Source: CALHVX01 sp039198065
Lineage (GTDB): Bacteria > Pseudomonadota > Gammaproteobacteria > Pseudomonadales > Azotimanducaceae
DNA: 64,000 nucleotides
Direction: 5' to 3'
Assembly: GCA_039198065.1 (NCBI GenBank)
Contig: JBCCTU010000003.1
Span: 62,001 to 126,000, forward strand
Positions 43,919-52,597 of the stretch are shown here, in pieces (position 1 is the stretch's first letter; each line of letters starts with the position of its first letter). The position numbers and the translations under genes were made by a program. The notes below the pieces were generated by a model. It did not search any database, had not been told where the DNA came from, and worked only from the letters and a program-made list of their open reading frames with translations.

Positions 43919-45364
43919 ATGTCCACCGACACCCTGCCCGAAACTGCGCCGAGCGCGGCGATCTCAGACGGCGACCCCGGCAGCCCTGTGCTTGTTTTCG
44001 GGCTTGAGGAGCGTCCGCCGGTGTTGGCTGCGCTGCTGGCGGCGGTCGCGCACCTGTTGGCCATCGTGGCGAGCATCATGACCGCGCCGCTGCTCATTGC
44101 GCGCGGTCTTGGGCTCAACGACGCCATGACGACCTACGCGATTGCCAGCGCGCTGGCGGTGTCCGGGTTGGCCACGGCGGTGCAGATCTTGCGACCGTTC
44201 GGTCTGGGCTCGGGGATGCTGTCCATTCAGGGCACCAGCTTTACCTTCATCGGACCGTTCGTGCTGGCGGCCGGCTGGCTCGCTGCGGATGCCCAATCGA
44301 TGACTGCCGCCGGGGCAACGTCTGCCGCAGCCAATGGCAGTGCCGCATTGCTCGGAACGCTCCTTGGCACCGCGGTCGTCGGTGCCGGACTGACGATGAT
44401 TGGTGGCTATTACATCGAAGCGCTGCAGCGTGTGTTAACCCGCCGCGTGACCGCGGTGGTCATCGTGCTGCTAGGCCTCACCCTCGTTGGTACGGCCTGG
44501 TCCAACCTGGAGCAAGCCGCGGGTGCTGAGGGAGCGGGGTCCTGGGTCTGGCTGCAGGCCGCCTCCGTTGCGCTGACGATTGCGATCACGAGTCGCCTTC
44601 CGGGGCTTTGGCTGCGGCTAAGCAGCATTGTTCTTGGACTCGTCGTCGGGGTGCTCGTCGCGCTTGCAACCACGGGACTGAATTCCGCCCCGGCCGCCAC
44701 CGAAGGGCCTGCGCTGACACTCTGGCCCTACCCGCTGCGCATCGAGTGGATGATTCTGCCGCTGCTGCTGCCTATCTTTCTTGTGTCCATGACCGAGTCG
44801 GTCGGTGATCTGACCGCCACCAGCCTGTTGTCGCGGCAACCGTTGAGCGGGCCCGCGTACTGGTCGCGCATTCGCGGCGGTGTTATGGCCGATGGTGCAA
44901 ACACGATCCTCGCCGCGGGGTTTGGGACCTTTCCGAACACAACGTTTTCGCAGAACAACGGCGTCATTCAGCTGACCGGTGTGGCGTCGCGCTGGGTTGG
45001 GTTGCTGGTTGCCGGCGGCCTGCTTGCAGCGGCCTTTGTGCCCGGTGTTGCGGCGGGCTTTCAGCGACTGCCAGATGGGGTGCTGTACGGCGCGACAGCG
45101 GTTATGTTCGCGCTCATCGCCGTGGCCGGCTTACGCTTGCTGTTGCTCGAGGCGAACCGAGGCGCCGCACTAGGGATGCTTGCGGTGTGTGCGGTGCTCG
45201 CCTATGGCGCCGCGTTTGTTACTGGACAGGCGTCGTTGCCACCGGCATTGGCGCTGATTACCGGTTATCCGGTTGCGACCGGCGCTGTGTTTGCGCTGCT
45301 CTACGAACTGCTTGCCGGTCTCCTGCACCGGCGCTCCGGACACGGCCCCCCACACGACCAATGA
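43919..45364 (+). CDS. NCS2-family uracil/xanthine-type permease
   Basis: Second base transporter, 481 residues, of the UraA/XanQ/UapA branch. Helices and substrate-site motifs are visible: MLSIQGTSFTFIGPF, MTESVGDLTATSLLS with the conserved Glu, and FPNTTFSQNNGVIQLTGVASR, the family signature. The context suggests xanthine or urate as substrate. It is followed after a C-rich repeat by a NUP-family lipoprotein gene on the same strand, so base generation in the periplasm and import may be coordinated. It is divergent from the AzgA-type permease with 191 bases between starts. Confidence 0.92.
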   Translation: MSTDTLPETAPSAAISDGDPGSPVLVFGLEERPPVLAALLAAVAHLLAIVASIMTAPLLIARGLGLNDAMTTYAIASALAVSGLATAVQILRPFGLGSGMLSIQGTSFTFIGPFVLAAGWLAADAQSMTAAGATSAAANGSAALLGTLLGTAVVGAGLTMIGGYYIEALQRVLTRRVTAVVIVLLGLTLVGTAWSNLEQAAGAEGAGSWVWLQAASVALTIAITSRLPGLWLRLSSIVLGLVVGVLVALATTGLNSAPAATEGPALTLWPYPLRIEWMILPLLLPIFLVSMTESVGDLTATSLLSRQPLSGPAYWSRIRGGVMADGANTILAAGFGTFPNTTFSQNNGVIQLTGVASRWVGLLVAGGLLAAAFVPGVAAGFQRLPDGVLYGATAVMFALIAVAGLRLLLLEANRGAALGMLAVCAVLAYGAAFVTGQASLPPALALITGYPVATGAVFALLYELLAGLLHRRSGHGPPHDQ

Positions 45365-45415
45365 CGCGCCCCCCCACACGACCAACGACCCGACCCCTTT
45401 TACGACCCCTTTTGC
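45344..45415 (+). repeat. Degenerate C-rich tandem repeats between permease and NUP genes
   Basis: Two imperfect copies of a roughly 23-nt unit (CCCCCCACACGACCAA followed by TGAC or CGAC) overlap the end of the permease gene and its stop. They are followed by two adjacent copies of GACCCCTTTTAC/GC at 45392-45403 and 45404-45415. The tract contains the stop codon at 45362-45364 and ends about 30 bases before the next gene's ribosome site. Possible replication-slippage tract; function not evident. Confidence 0.6.
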
Positions 45416-45452
45416 GACAATGACACAAGAACAAGACTGGCTAAGGATGATG

Positions 45453-46565
45453 ATGAGACGAACGATCGAAACCGTGCTGGGTGTCGTGTTGCTGGGGCTG
45501 CTCTCGGGGTGTGACGGCTCGGTATCCGTTGAGCTCGACTCCGATGAGACCGAAGCGGAAGCCATTCGGGTCGTCGTTGTCACCATGTTTGAAAATGGGG
45601 ACCTCAGCGGCGACCGACCGGGAGAGTTCCAGTACTGGGTGGAACGCTGGCCGCTGGCGCGGCAGGTCGATTTCCCCATGGGCGAGTACCCGCTGCGGCT
45701 CGACGATCAGGGTGTGCTCGGGATTTGCGTCGGTGGTGGTATTGCCAATGCGGCGGCGTCGATCATGGCGCTCGCTCAAGACGAGCGCTTTGACTTACGC
45801 CGCGCCTACTGGATCGTCGCCGGTATCGCCGGCGGTGATCCAGAAGACGTCTCGCTGGGGTCAGCGGTCTGGGCGCGGCATGTGGTCGACGGCGACTTAC
45901 TCTACGAGATCGACGCGCGCGAGATCCCCGCCGACTGGCCCTACGGGCTGATTCCTCTGGGCGCGAAAGCACCCGCGGAAACCCCGGAAGACATCTCCAC
46001 GGGCTGGACGCTCGATACGATCCACTTTCCCCTAAACGCGGCGCTTGCCGAATGGGCGTTCGAGCAGACCCGTAGTCTTGAGCTGAAAGACACCGAAGCG
46101 ATGGCGGCCTTTCGAGCTCAGTACGCACAGCGGCCAAACGCACAGCGGCCGCCGTTCGTCACCCTCGGCGACACGTTGGCGTCCAGTACCTACTGGCACG
46201 GCGCTCGCCTCAACAGCTGGGCCAACGATTGGGTTCCGCTGTACGCCGGCGCGGACGCTGAATTCATGACCACGAACATGGAAGACACGGGGACGCTGAC
46301 GGCGCTCGGTCGGTTGGCGCGGACCGCGCGCGTCGATCCAGAACGCGTGATGGTTCTCCGTACGGTGAGCAACTTTTCCGCCCCACCGACGGGTAAGACC
46401 GCTGCTTGGAGTACCACTGCCCCCTACCCGGATCAGGGCGAACCGGCGATTGACTCCGCCTACCGGGTCGCCTCAACCGTGGTAACGGCACTCCTAGACG
46501 GGTGGTCGACGTACGAAGAGACGCCGCCGGGAACGCAGGCAACGCCCGCGGCGGCGGGTGATTGA
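45453..46565 (+). CDS. NUP-family (purine nucleoside permease) lipoprotein 1
   Basis: Start chosen at the last of three consecutive ATG codons, because AAGG lies 6 nt before it; the frame is open to 45273 and ATG 45420 is possible. The 370-residue protein begins with a lipoprotein signal (VVLLGLLSGC, lipidated Cys 20). The rest is a soluble domain of the NUP family: VVVVTMFENGD, GEFQYWVERWPL, GVLGICVGGGIANAAAS and GGDPEDVSLGSAVWARHVVDGDL. There are no membrane helices, so the family name permease does not fit. The fold resembles nucleoside phosphorylases, including a Met276-Glu277 pair (NMEDTGTL) where those enzymes bind ribose. Likely a periplasmic nucleoside-cleaving or binding lipoprotein. 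Confidence 0.85.
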   Translation: MRRTIETVLGVVLLGLLSGCDGSVSVELDSDETEAEAIRVVVVTMFENGDLSGDRPGEFQYWVERWPLARQVDFPMGEYPLRLDDQGVLGICVGGGIANAAASIMALAQDERFDLRRAYWIVAGIAGGDPEDVSLGSAVWARHVVDGDLLYEIDAREIPADWPYGLIPLGAKAPAETPEDISTGWTLDTIHFPLNAALAEWAFEQTRSLELKDTEAMAAFRAQYAQRPNAQRPPFVTLGDTLASSTYWHGARLNSWANDWVPLYAGADAEFMTTNMEDTGTLTALGRLARTARVDPERVMVLRTVSNFSAPPTGKTAAWSTTAPYPDQGEPAIDSAYRVASTVVTALLDGWSTYEETPPGTQATPAAAGD

Positions 46566-46571
46566 GCAGCC

Positions 46572-47582
46572 TTAGCCGGTAGCTCCGGTGAGGTAGCGAT
46601 CCAGCTCGGCGGTCATGGTCTGCTTGAGGCTGTTTGGCGCCCAGCAGACTTCAATCGCGTTCCGGCTCAGCTGACCGAGCTCCGCTTCCGTAAATCCATG
46701 CTCGTCGGCCAGGGCCTGAAAATTCTCGTTCATGTAGCCGCGGAAGTAAGCGGGATCGTCGGAGTTGATGGTCGCCTTCATGCCGTGCTCAAGCATCTGC
46801 CGAATCTGGTTACCGGTCAGGTCCTGAACGCAGAATCGATTTGAAATCGGGCAGACCGTGAGGCCCAGACCGCGATCGCGGATGTCGTTCATGAGGTCGT
46901 CGACCTCGAGCGAGTTGACGCCGTGGTCGATGCGATCGACCTTGATCAGGTCCAGGCACTCGCGGATGTTGGCGTGCGTGTCCTGTTGGTTAACGTCGCA
47001 GTGCATCGTGAGCTTGAAGCCCTCGCGCCGCGCGCGCTCGAACACCGCGGCGAACTTGCGCGGTGGGTTGCCGGCCTCATCTGAATCCAGGCCGATCCCG
47101 ACGATCTTGTCCTTATGCTGGAGCGCGAAGTCCAAATGCGCTTCGGCGGACTCGGCGCTCAGATCCCGGAGAAAACAAAGGATCAGCTGAGAGTGCACCC
47201 CGAGCTTTGATGCACCATCCTGGAGCGCGCGATGAATGCCGTTGATCACCGTGTCGAAGGCTACGCCCCGGTTGGTATGAGGCTGTGGATCGAAGAACGG
47301 TTCGACGTAGCGCACGTTGTGCGCCGCAGCTTTTTCGAGGTACGCCATGGTCAGGTCGTAGAAGTCCTGCTCGCTGTGCAGCACCTCCATGCCTTTATAG
47401 TAAATCGTGAGAAAAGACGGCAGGTCGTGAAAGTCGTAGGCCGCAACAACCGCTTCCGGGGTCTCAAAGGGCAGCGTTACGCCGTTGCGGCGCGCGAACT
47501 CGAACAGCTGTTCGGGTTCGAGCGTGCCTTCCAAATGAACGTGGAGCTCGACCTTTGGGAGTCCGGCGACGAACGCGTGCAT
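46572..47582 (-). CDS. Adenine deaminase-like (Aah1/PA0148 type), with altered HAGE motif
   Basis: Cytosolic member of the adenosine/adenine deaminase family, 336 residues from ATG 47582. It is close to adenine deaminase PA0148 of P. aeruginosa throughout: KVELHVHLEGTLEPEQLFEFA, EQDFYDLTMAYLEKAA, VEPFFDPQPHTNRG and INSDDPAYFRGYMNENF. The zinc ligands H14, H16, H194 and D276 are present. However the usual H-A-G-E motif, whose Glu protonates the purine, reads H194-C-D-V197. The enzyme may use another acid or a different substrate. It sits alone, convergent with NUP gene 1 (6-nt gap) and divergent from the exported adenosine deaminase. Confidence 0.82.
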   Translation of the reverse strand: MHAFVAGLPKVELHVHLEGTLEPEQLFEFARRNGVTLPFETPEAVVAAYDFHDLPSFLTIYYKGMEVLHSEQDFYDLTMAYLEKAAAHNVRYVEPFFDPQPHTNRGVAFDTVINGIHRALQDGASKLGVHSQLILCFLRDLSAESAEAHLDFALQHKDKIVGIGLDSDEAGNPPRKFAAVFERARREGFKLTMHCDVNQQDTHANIRECLDLIKVDRIDHGVNSLEVDDLMNDIRDRGLGLTVCPISNRFCVQDLTGNQIRQMLEHGMKATINSDDPAYFRGYMNENFQALADEHGFTEAELGQLSRNAIEVCWAPNSLKQTMTAELDRYLTGATG

Positions 47583-47776
47583 AACTTCTGTACTCCTAGC
47601 TTCTTTCTGACAACCCTGAGCTGGGTTTGGTACACCGGCGGCCTTGCGACCCGTGCACCGCGGGTTGGCGAAGTATGCGGTCTTGCCGGCGTTAGGGAAA
47701 ATGGGCCGCTGCGCTGGCACGACCCTTGCGCATCACCGATGATGGAGGCGGCGCCGGACGATTGGATACCCACGGA

Positions 47777-49321
47777 ATGAGCAGTACACGACCTCACAGT
47801 AAGCAGCAGGCTCGCAGGCTTTTGACGGCGATCGCTGTGCTGATCCTCGGCCTCACGGGACAGGCACGAGCCGAAGGCGCAGGAGACTGGTTCGAGCGAG
47901 TCAAGAGCGAGGCGACGCCGGATCAGCTCTATCGGTTTCTCTACGCCATGCCCAAGGGCGGTGACTTGCACAACCACATTACCGGCTCGGTCCACTCCGA
48001 GTGGTATCTCGAAGAAGCGCTAGCGGCCGCGCAGTACGGTTACCGGTACTTCACCAAGGTCCGCATCAACAATTGCCGGTACACGCGGGGTGAGGGCCCG
48101 GTGTCCTATTTCCTGCTCTACCGAAACATCACCGCAGCGCAGCACGCTGCGCTCGACGCCTGTGAGCAGGCGGAATACAAACCTCTGACCGAGCTCGCCG
48201 GAGACGAGCGTGTGCGTTGGCTAAACAGCATTCGCCTCGATAAAGCCTATGAAGGCAGGAACGAGTTCTTCGAAACCCATTGGCAGCGGATTGATGCGCT
48301 CGGCGCCAACCCCTACCTAGTGGCAGAGATTCTGGTTCGAAACATGAAGGCCTTTGGTGCCGAGGGATTGAGCTATCTCGAGGCCCAGGTCCCGGTGTTC
48401 GGTTTTCAAACGCCGAGCGGCGAATCGATCGAGCCGCAGGCAGTCATCGATCTCTACACGGAACGACTTGAGGAGGCAGACGCCCTCGAGTCCGGCGTGA
48501 CCGTTCGCCTGCAGGTGTCGCTGCTGCGCTTTCTGCCAAACGCAGAGCAACAGCTCGAGGTGCTATACCGACTTGCTGCGGCCAATGATCTGCTCGTGGC
48601 CGTAAATATGGTCGGTCGCGAAGACAACGACAAGGGCTATCCCCTGCGCTTTCTCAAGACCCTGCGCAGCCTTCGACAACGGCTCCACGGGGTGCGTCTG
48701 TCTATTCACGCCGGCGAGGTCGACGAACCGAATGAGCACGTGCGCGACACGTTGTTGCTGGGTGCTGACCGAATCGGTCACGGAGTCAATCTGATCACCG
48801 ATCCAGATACGCTGCTGCTGTTTCGGCACGGTCCGTACCTGGTTGAGATAAATCTCATATCTAACTTGTTGCTCGAGTACGTTCAGCAGTACAGCCAGCA
48901 TCCTTTCCCCGAGTATCTGCGCATTGGCGTTCCCGTTGCCCTGTCGACGGACGATCGCGGCATGTGGGATTCCACCATGACCGATGAATTCTACGTGGCC
49001 GTCACGGAATTCAATCTGAGCTGGGAGGAGGTCAAGCAACTCAGCCGGAACTCGCTCAGCTACAGTTTTCTCGAAGAACCGGTAAAAGCTGCCGTGCTGG
49101 ACAGCTGGACCAAGCGCATCGAACGGTTCGAGACGCTCGCAGCGAGCCAGGGTGTCGATGCGTTTGCAGGGGTTGAGCCTCAGTATCGTGGCTTCATCTG
49201 CCGTCGTTACAAGATCTGCGCGCCACCGGACGACACAGCGGCAAGCCGCACAGCGGTTGAATCTGCAGTCTCCGCGGAGACCGAAGCACCGGCGGAAACA
49301 TCGGGGGCAAAGGCCTCGTGA
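47777..49321 (+). CDS. Exported adenosine deaminase (ADGF/CECR1-like)
   Basis: 514-residue member of the adenosine deaminase family with a signal peptide (LLTAIAVLILGLTGQARA, cleavage near residue 32), so it should act in the periplasm. Zinc and catalytic motifs are complete: GGDLHNHITGS, LSIHAGEVDEPNEHV (canonical HAGE Glu), DRIGHGVNLI and STDDRGMWDST. The long N-terminal helical region before the HAGE part resembles secreted ADGF enzymes. It would turn adenosine into inosine. Its stop overlaps the GTG start of the second NUP lipoprotein (GTGA), tying deamination to the next step. The C-terminal tail is Ala/Glu/Ser-rich. Confidence 0.85.
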   Translation: MSSTRPHSKQQARRLLTAIAVLILGLTGQARAEGAGDWFERVKSEATPDQLYRFLYAMPKGGDLHNHITGSVHSEWYLEEALAAAQYGYRYFTKVRINNCRYTRGEGPVSYFLLYRNITAAQHAALDACEQAEYKPLTELAGDERVRWLNSIRLDKAYEGRNEFFETHWQRIDALGANPYLVAEILVRNMKAFGAEGLSYLEAQVPVFGFQTPSGESIEPQAVIDLYTERLEEADALESGVTVRLQVSLLRFLPNAEQQLEVLYRLAAANDLLVAVNMVGREDNDKGYPLRFLKTLRSLRQRLHGVRLSIHAGEVDEPNEHVRDTLLLGADRIGHGVNLITDPDTLLLFRHGPYLVEINLISNLLLEYVQQYSQHPFPEYLRIGVPVALSTDDRGMWDSTMTDEFYVAVTEFNLSWEEVKQLSRNSLSYSFLEEPVKAAVLDSWTKRIERFETLAASQGVDAFAGVEPQYRGFICRRYKICAPPDDTAASRTAVESAVSAETEAPAETSGAKAS

Positions 49322-50484
49322 GTGTGCGGAGCCGAGCGGGTTCGATGCCGCTGCTGCGGTCGGCGCTCCCGTTGGCCGTATTCTTTGCGGTGCTGGGCGG
49401 TTGCGCCGCGACCCAGTCCGACACTGGTACCAGCACCGGTAGGACGAGCGGGGACTGTCAGCCTGGCGGACCGTGCTCGACACCGATTCCGATCAAGGTC
49501 GTGATCGTCACGATGTTCGAGATCGGTGAGGACGAAGGCGACCGTGCCGGAGAATTTCAGCTTTGGAAAGCGCGGCGCGGGCTCACCCAGCGGATCCCCG
49601 TACCGCATGGTCATCACGACCTGTTCCTAAATCCAGAAACCGGTGTGCTGGGCTTCGTCACCGGCGTCGGAACCATGAACTCTGCGGCGACGACGATGGC
49701 GCTTGGTCTGGATCAGCGCTTCGACCTGAGCGAGGCCTACTGGCTCGTCGCCGGCATCGCGGGCATTGACCCGGAAGATGCGAGCGTCGGTTCGGCGGCC
49801 TGGTCAGCCTATCTGGTCGATGGTGATCTGGGTCACGAGATCGATGCGCGCGAGATGCCCGCCGATTGGCCCCATGGGTTCTTTGCCCGCCGCACCCAGG
49901 GCCCGCTTGATCCGACACCGCCCGATAACCGCGGCGAGATGTTTCTGACCAACGTCGCCCTGCGGGACTGGGCCTACGAGCTCACGAAAGACGTGCCGTT
50001 ACCCGATGCGCCGGCGTTGGCCGCGCTGCGCGAAGAGTATGTCGGCTATCCAAACGCGCAACGCCCGCCGTTCGTACTCAAGGGCGGCCACATTGCGGCA
50101 ATGACCTTCTGGCACGGCAAACTCATGAACGACTGGGCCAATGATTACGTGCGGTTCTGGAGCGGAGGCGCGACGGACTACGTCACCTCGGCCATGGAAG
50201 AAACGGGAACCTTTCAGTCGATGACCTACCTGCACGAAATTGGACGGGTCAACAAACACCGCTTCCTGGTGCTGCGTGCCGGTTCCAACTACGCCATGCC
50301 GCCGCCGGGTCGTTCGGCGGCAGACAACCTGTTGGCCGAGAGCAAGCAGGGGTATTCGGGGCTGGAGGTATCGGTCGAGTCGCTCTATCGGGTCGGTTCG
50401 GTCGTGATAGATACGTTGCTCAGGGACTGGGAGCGCTATCGCCGCGAGACCCCGGGGGCCGACCCGGTTCAGGCTCAGCGCTGA
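49318..50484 (+). CDS. NUP-family lipoprotein 2
   Basis: Paralogue of NUP gene 1, 388 residues from GTG 49318 (GTGA overlap with the deaminase stop; ATG 49345 also possible). A signal ends in a lipobox (FFAVLGGC, Cys 29), followed by a disordered Thr/Gly linker. The domain shows VVIVTMFEIGEDEGDRAGEF, GVLGFVTGVGTMNSAATTM, GIDPEDASVGSAAWSAYLVDG and, at residues 293-294, the Met-Glu of SAMEETGTF. No transmembrane helices are present. It is co-translated with the exported adenosine deaminase and so probably handles inosine. The allantoate amidohydrolase gene follows after 29 nt. Confidence 0.86.
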   Translation: MSVRSRAGSMPLLRSALPLAVFFAVLGGCAATQSDTGTSTGRTSGDCQPGGPCSTPIPIKVVIVTMFEIGEDEGDRAGEFQLWKARRGLTQRIPVPHGHHDLFLNPETGVLGFVTGVGTMNSAATTMALGLDQRFDLSEAYWLVAGIAGIDPEDASVGSAAWSAYLVDGDLGHEIDAREMPADWPHGFFARRTQGPLDPTPPDNRGEMFLTNVALRDWAYELTKDVPLPDAPALAALREEYVGYPNAQRPPFVLKGGHIAAMTFWHGKLMNDWANDYVRFWSGGATDYVTSAMEETGTFQSMTYLHEIGRVNKHRFLVLRAGSNYAMPPPGRSAADNLLAESKQGYSGLEVSVESLYRVGSVVIDTLLRDWERYRRETPGADPVQAQR

Positions 50485-50513
50485 TTGCCCGTGGTTACTC
50501 TGTGCGTTCTACC

Positions 50514-51809
50514 ATGACTGCTTCAGATCGAAGCGCGCCGCTCTGGGAGCCCTACACGCCGGAGGCCGTGAAACAGTGCCTGCCTGCAGCGCAGGCCGCG
50601 ATCGCCCGGTGCCTGGAGCTTTCGACAATCAGCAGCCTGGCGGATGGAATTTGCCGAACGTATCTGAGCGACGAGCATCGTCGAGCCAACACCCGAGTCG
50701 GCGATTGGCTGACCGATGCTGGTCTTAAGCCTCGCATTGATGCGGTCGGTAACCTCTGCGCCCGGTGGCCAGCGGACGCTGAGGACGCACCGGTACTCTT
50801 GCTCGGGTCGCATCTGGACACCATACCCAACGCGGGCCCTTACGATGGCGTGCTTGGCGTCATGCTCGGACTGGCGGCGGTCGAAACCTTTCGCGCCCGG
50901 GGCGAGCGGTTGCCGTTTCATGTCGATCTTTACGGGTTTGCCGAAGAAGAAGGTGTTCGCTTTGGTACGACGCTCATCACCAGTCTTGCGGTGGCCGGTC
51001 GCTTCGATCCCGATTGGTGGCAGCTGACCGATAGCGACGGCGTTTCCCTTGCGACGGCGTTTCGAACCTTCGGCCTCGATCCGGCCGCGGTCGCTGAGGC
51101 ATCGCGCGCGGAGGACAAGCTGCTGGGATTCTATGAAGTGCACATCGAGCAGGGGCCGGTACTCGAAGCCGAGTCGCTGCCCCTCGGAACGGTCAGCGGC
51201 ATCGCCGGCAATCGGCGACTGCGGGCGCGGGTTATCGGTCAGGCGGGCCACGCCGGCACCACGCCCATGGCGTTGCGTCGTGACGCCGGGGTGGCTGCAG
51301 CCTGGGGGATTCAAACGCTAGAGGCGTTGGCGTTGGAACAGGGCATCATGGCGACGGTGGGCCAGCTCGAGCTGTTGCCCGGTGGGGTGAACGTCATTCC
51401 CGGAGAAGCGTCGTTCTCCGTTGACGTGCGCGATCTCGACGATGGCCGCCGCGATCGGGTGCTTGAGACGTTCGTAACACGCATGAGCGACCACTGTGCG
51501 GCCCGCGGGCTGCGTTTTGAAATCGACGAGTTCCACAGCGCCGTTGCCGTGCCCTGTTCGGTCCGGCTGCAGCAGGCCACAGATGCCGCGCTTGCCGCCC
51601 TAGGACATCCGCCGAAGACGCTGCCGAGTGGTGCAGGGCATGACGCCATGGCCTTCGCCGGAGTGTGCGACAGCGGCATGCTGTTCCTGCGCTGCACCGG
51701 TGGTATCAGCCATCACCCGGACGAGCACGTTACTGCGACGGACGTCGCCTGGAGTCTGGCTGCACTCATCGAAACGCTGCGTCAGCTGGCGCGCTCGCTT
51801 GCGGACTGA
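50514..51809 (+). CDS. allC: Allantoate amidohydrolase
   Basis: M20-family binuclear metal amidase of 431 residues that hydrolyses allantoate to ureidoglycine, CO2 and ammonia. Metal ligands are seen in LGSHLDTIPNAGPYDGVLG, FAEEEGVRFG, YEVHIEQGPVLE and near the C-terminus SGAGHDAMAFAG. The dimerisation/lid part (GTTPMALRRDAG) distinguishes hydantoinase/allantoate amidohydrolases from peptidases. The ATG at 50514 is preferred over GTG 50502. The gene is 29 nt downstream of NUP gene 2 and 41 nt upstream of allE, whose product uses its unstable product, so assignment as AllC and not a carbamoylase is favoured by context. Confidence 0.9.
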   Translation: MTASDRSAPLWEPYTPEAVKQCLPAAQAAIARCLELSTISSLADGICRTYLSDEHRRANTRVGDWLTDAGLKPRIDAVGNLCARWPADAEDAPVLLLGSHLDTIPNAGPYDGVLGVMLGLAAVETFRARGERLPFHVDLYGFAEEEGVRFGTTLITSLAVAGRFDPDWWQLTDSDGVSLATAFRTFGLDPAAVAEASRAEDKLLGFYEVHIEQGPVLEAESLPLGTVSGIAGNRRLRARVIGQAGHAGTTPMALRRDAGVAAAWGIQTLEALALEQGIMATVGQLELLPGGVNVIPGEASFSVDVRDLDDGRRDRVLETFVTRMSDHCAARGLRFEIDEFHSAVAVPCSVRLQQATDAALAALGHPPKTLPSGAGHDAMAFAGVCDSGMLFLRCTGGISHHPDEHVTATDVAWSLAALIETLRQLARSLAD

Positions 51810-51850
51810 GCCTTGGGACTGGTTACTTACTATTGGCTTTGGAGGCCACC

Positions 51851-52597
51851 ATGCACACGGGACTGACCCGCACCGCCATTCACGCCGACCATGCGGTCGT
51901 GACCCCGGAGTCCTACGTTCCGCTCCAGGTGCCCGGTTTCGACAACGCGTTAACGGTCGTGCTCATCAGCGCCGAGCTTGGCGCCGACTTCGCCCAGTAC
52001 CGGGTTACCGGTGAAGGGCATAGCCGGCTCAACCCACTGGGTCCGACGCGCGAATACTTCTGGCTGCTGCGATCGGGCTCCGCAACGCTCACCGTCAACG
52101 GCGCACAGCAAACGCTGGGCGTCGACGACTACGCGTTCTTGCCGGCGAGCACGGCCTGGACCATCGAGGGTCGAGAAGCCTTCGAGCTGATCGGATTTGA
52201 GCGGGAGTACGAGCCGCTCCCTGGCGTTTCTTTGCCGGCGCCCGTCGTCCAGCCGCTGGCCGCTGTGCCCGCGGAACCCTTTCTTGGTGACGAAGGCGCG
52301 CTGCTGCAAACGCTCTTGCCCGAGGGCCCCGCCTTCGATTGGGGCGTCAACCTGTTCGAGTTTGCACCGGGCGGTACGCTGCCGCAGGTCGAGTCGCACT
52401 TTATGGCCCACGGGTTGTTCGTGTTGGGCGGACAGGGCGTCTATCGGCTCGGAGACCGTTGGTACCCGGTTGTAGCGGGGGATGCGATCTGGATGGCACC
52501 GTATCTGCTGCAGTGGTACGTGGCGGCGGGGAAAACGCCGACCCGCTATCTCTACTTTAAGGTCATGAACCGGGTACCGCGGTGCAGCAACCGCTGA
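51851..52597 (+). CDS. allE: (S)-Ureidoglycine aminohydrolase
   Basis: Bicupin enzyme of 248 residues that releases ammonia from S-ureidoglycine, giving S-ureidoglycolate. Both cupin halves are visible, with the Mn-binding C-terminal cupin WGVNLFEFAPGGTLPQVESH and HGLFVLGGQGVYRLGD. The N-terminal PTREYFWLLRSGSATLTV block is typical of AllE. ATG 51851 has GGAGG 6 nt upstream. It ends the plus-strand purine genes; no ureidoglycolate lyase follows. Its last 16 bases overlap the start of the CPBP-like remnant. Confidence 0.93.
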   Translation: MHTGLTRTAIHADHAVVTPESYVPLQVPGFDNALTVVLISAELGADFAQYRVTGEGHSRLNPLGPTREYFWLLRSGSATLTVNGAQQTLGVDDYAFLPASTAWTIEGREAFELIGFEREYEPLPGVSLPAPVVQPLAAVPAEPFLGDEGALLQTLLPEGPAFDWGVNLFEFAPGGTLPQVESHFMAHGLFVLGGQGVYRLGDRWYPVVAGDAIWMAPYLLQWYVAAGKTPTRYLYFKVMNRVPRCSNR

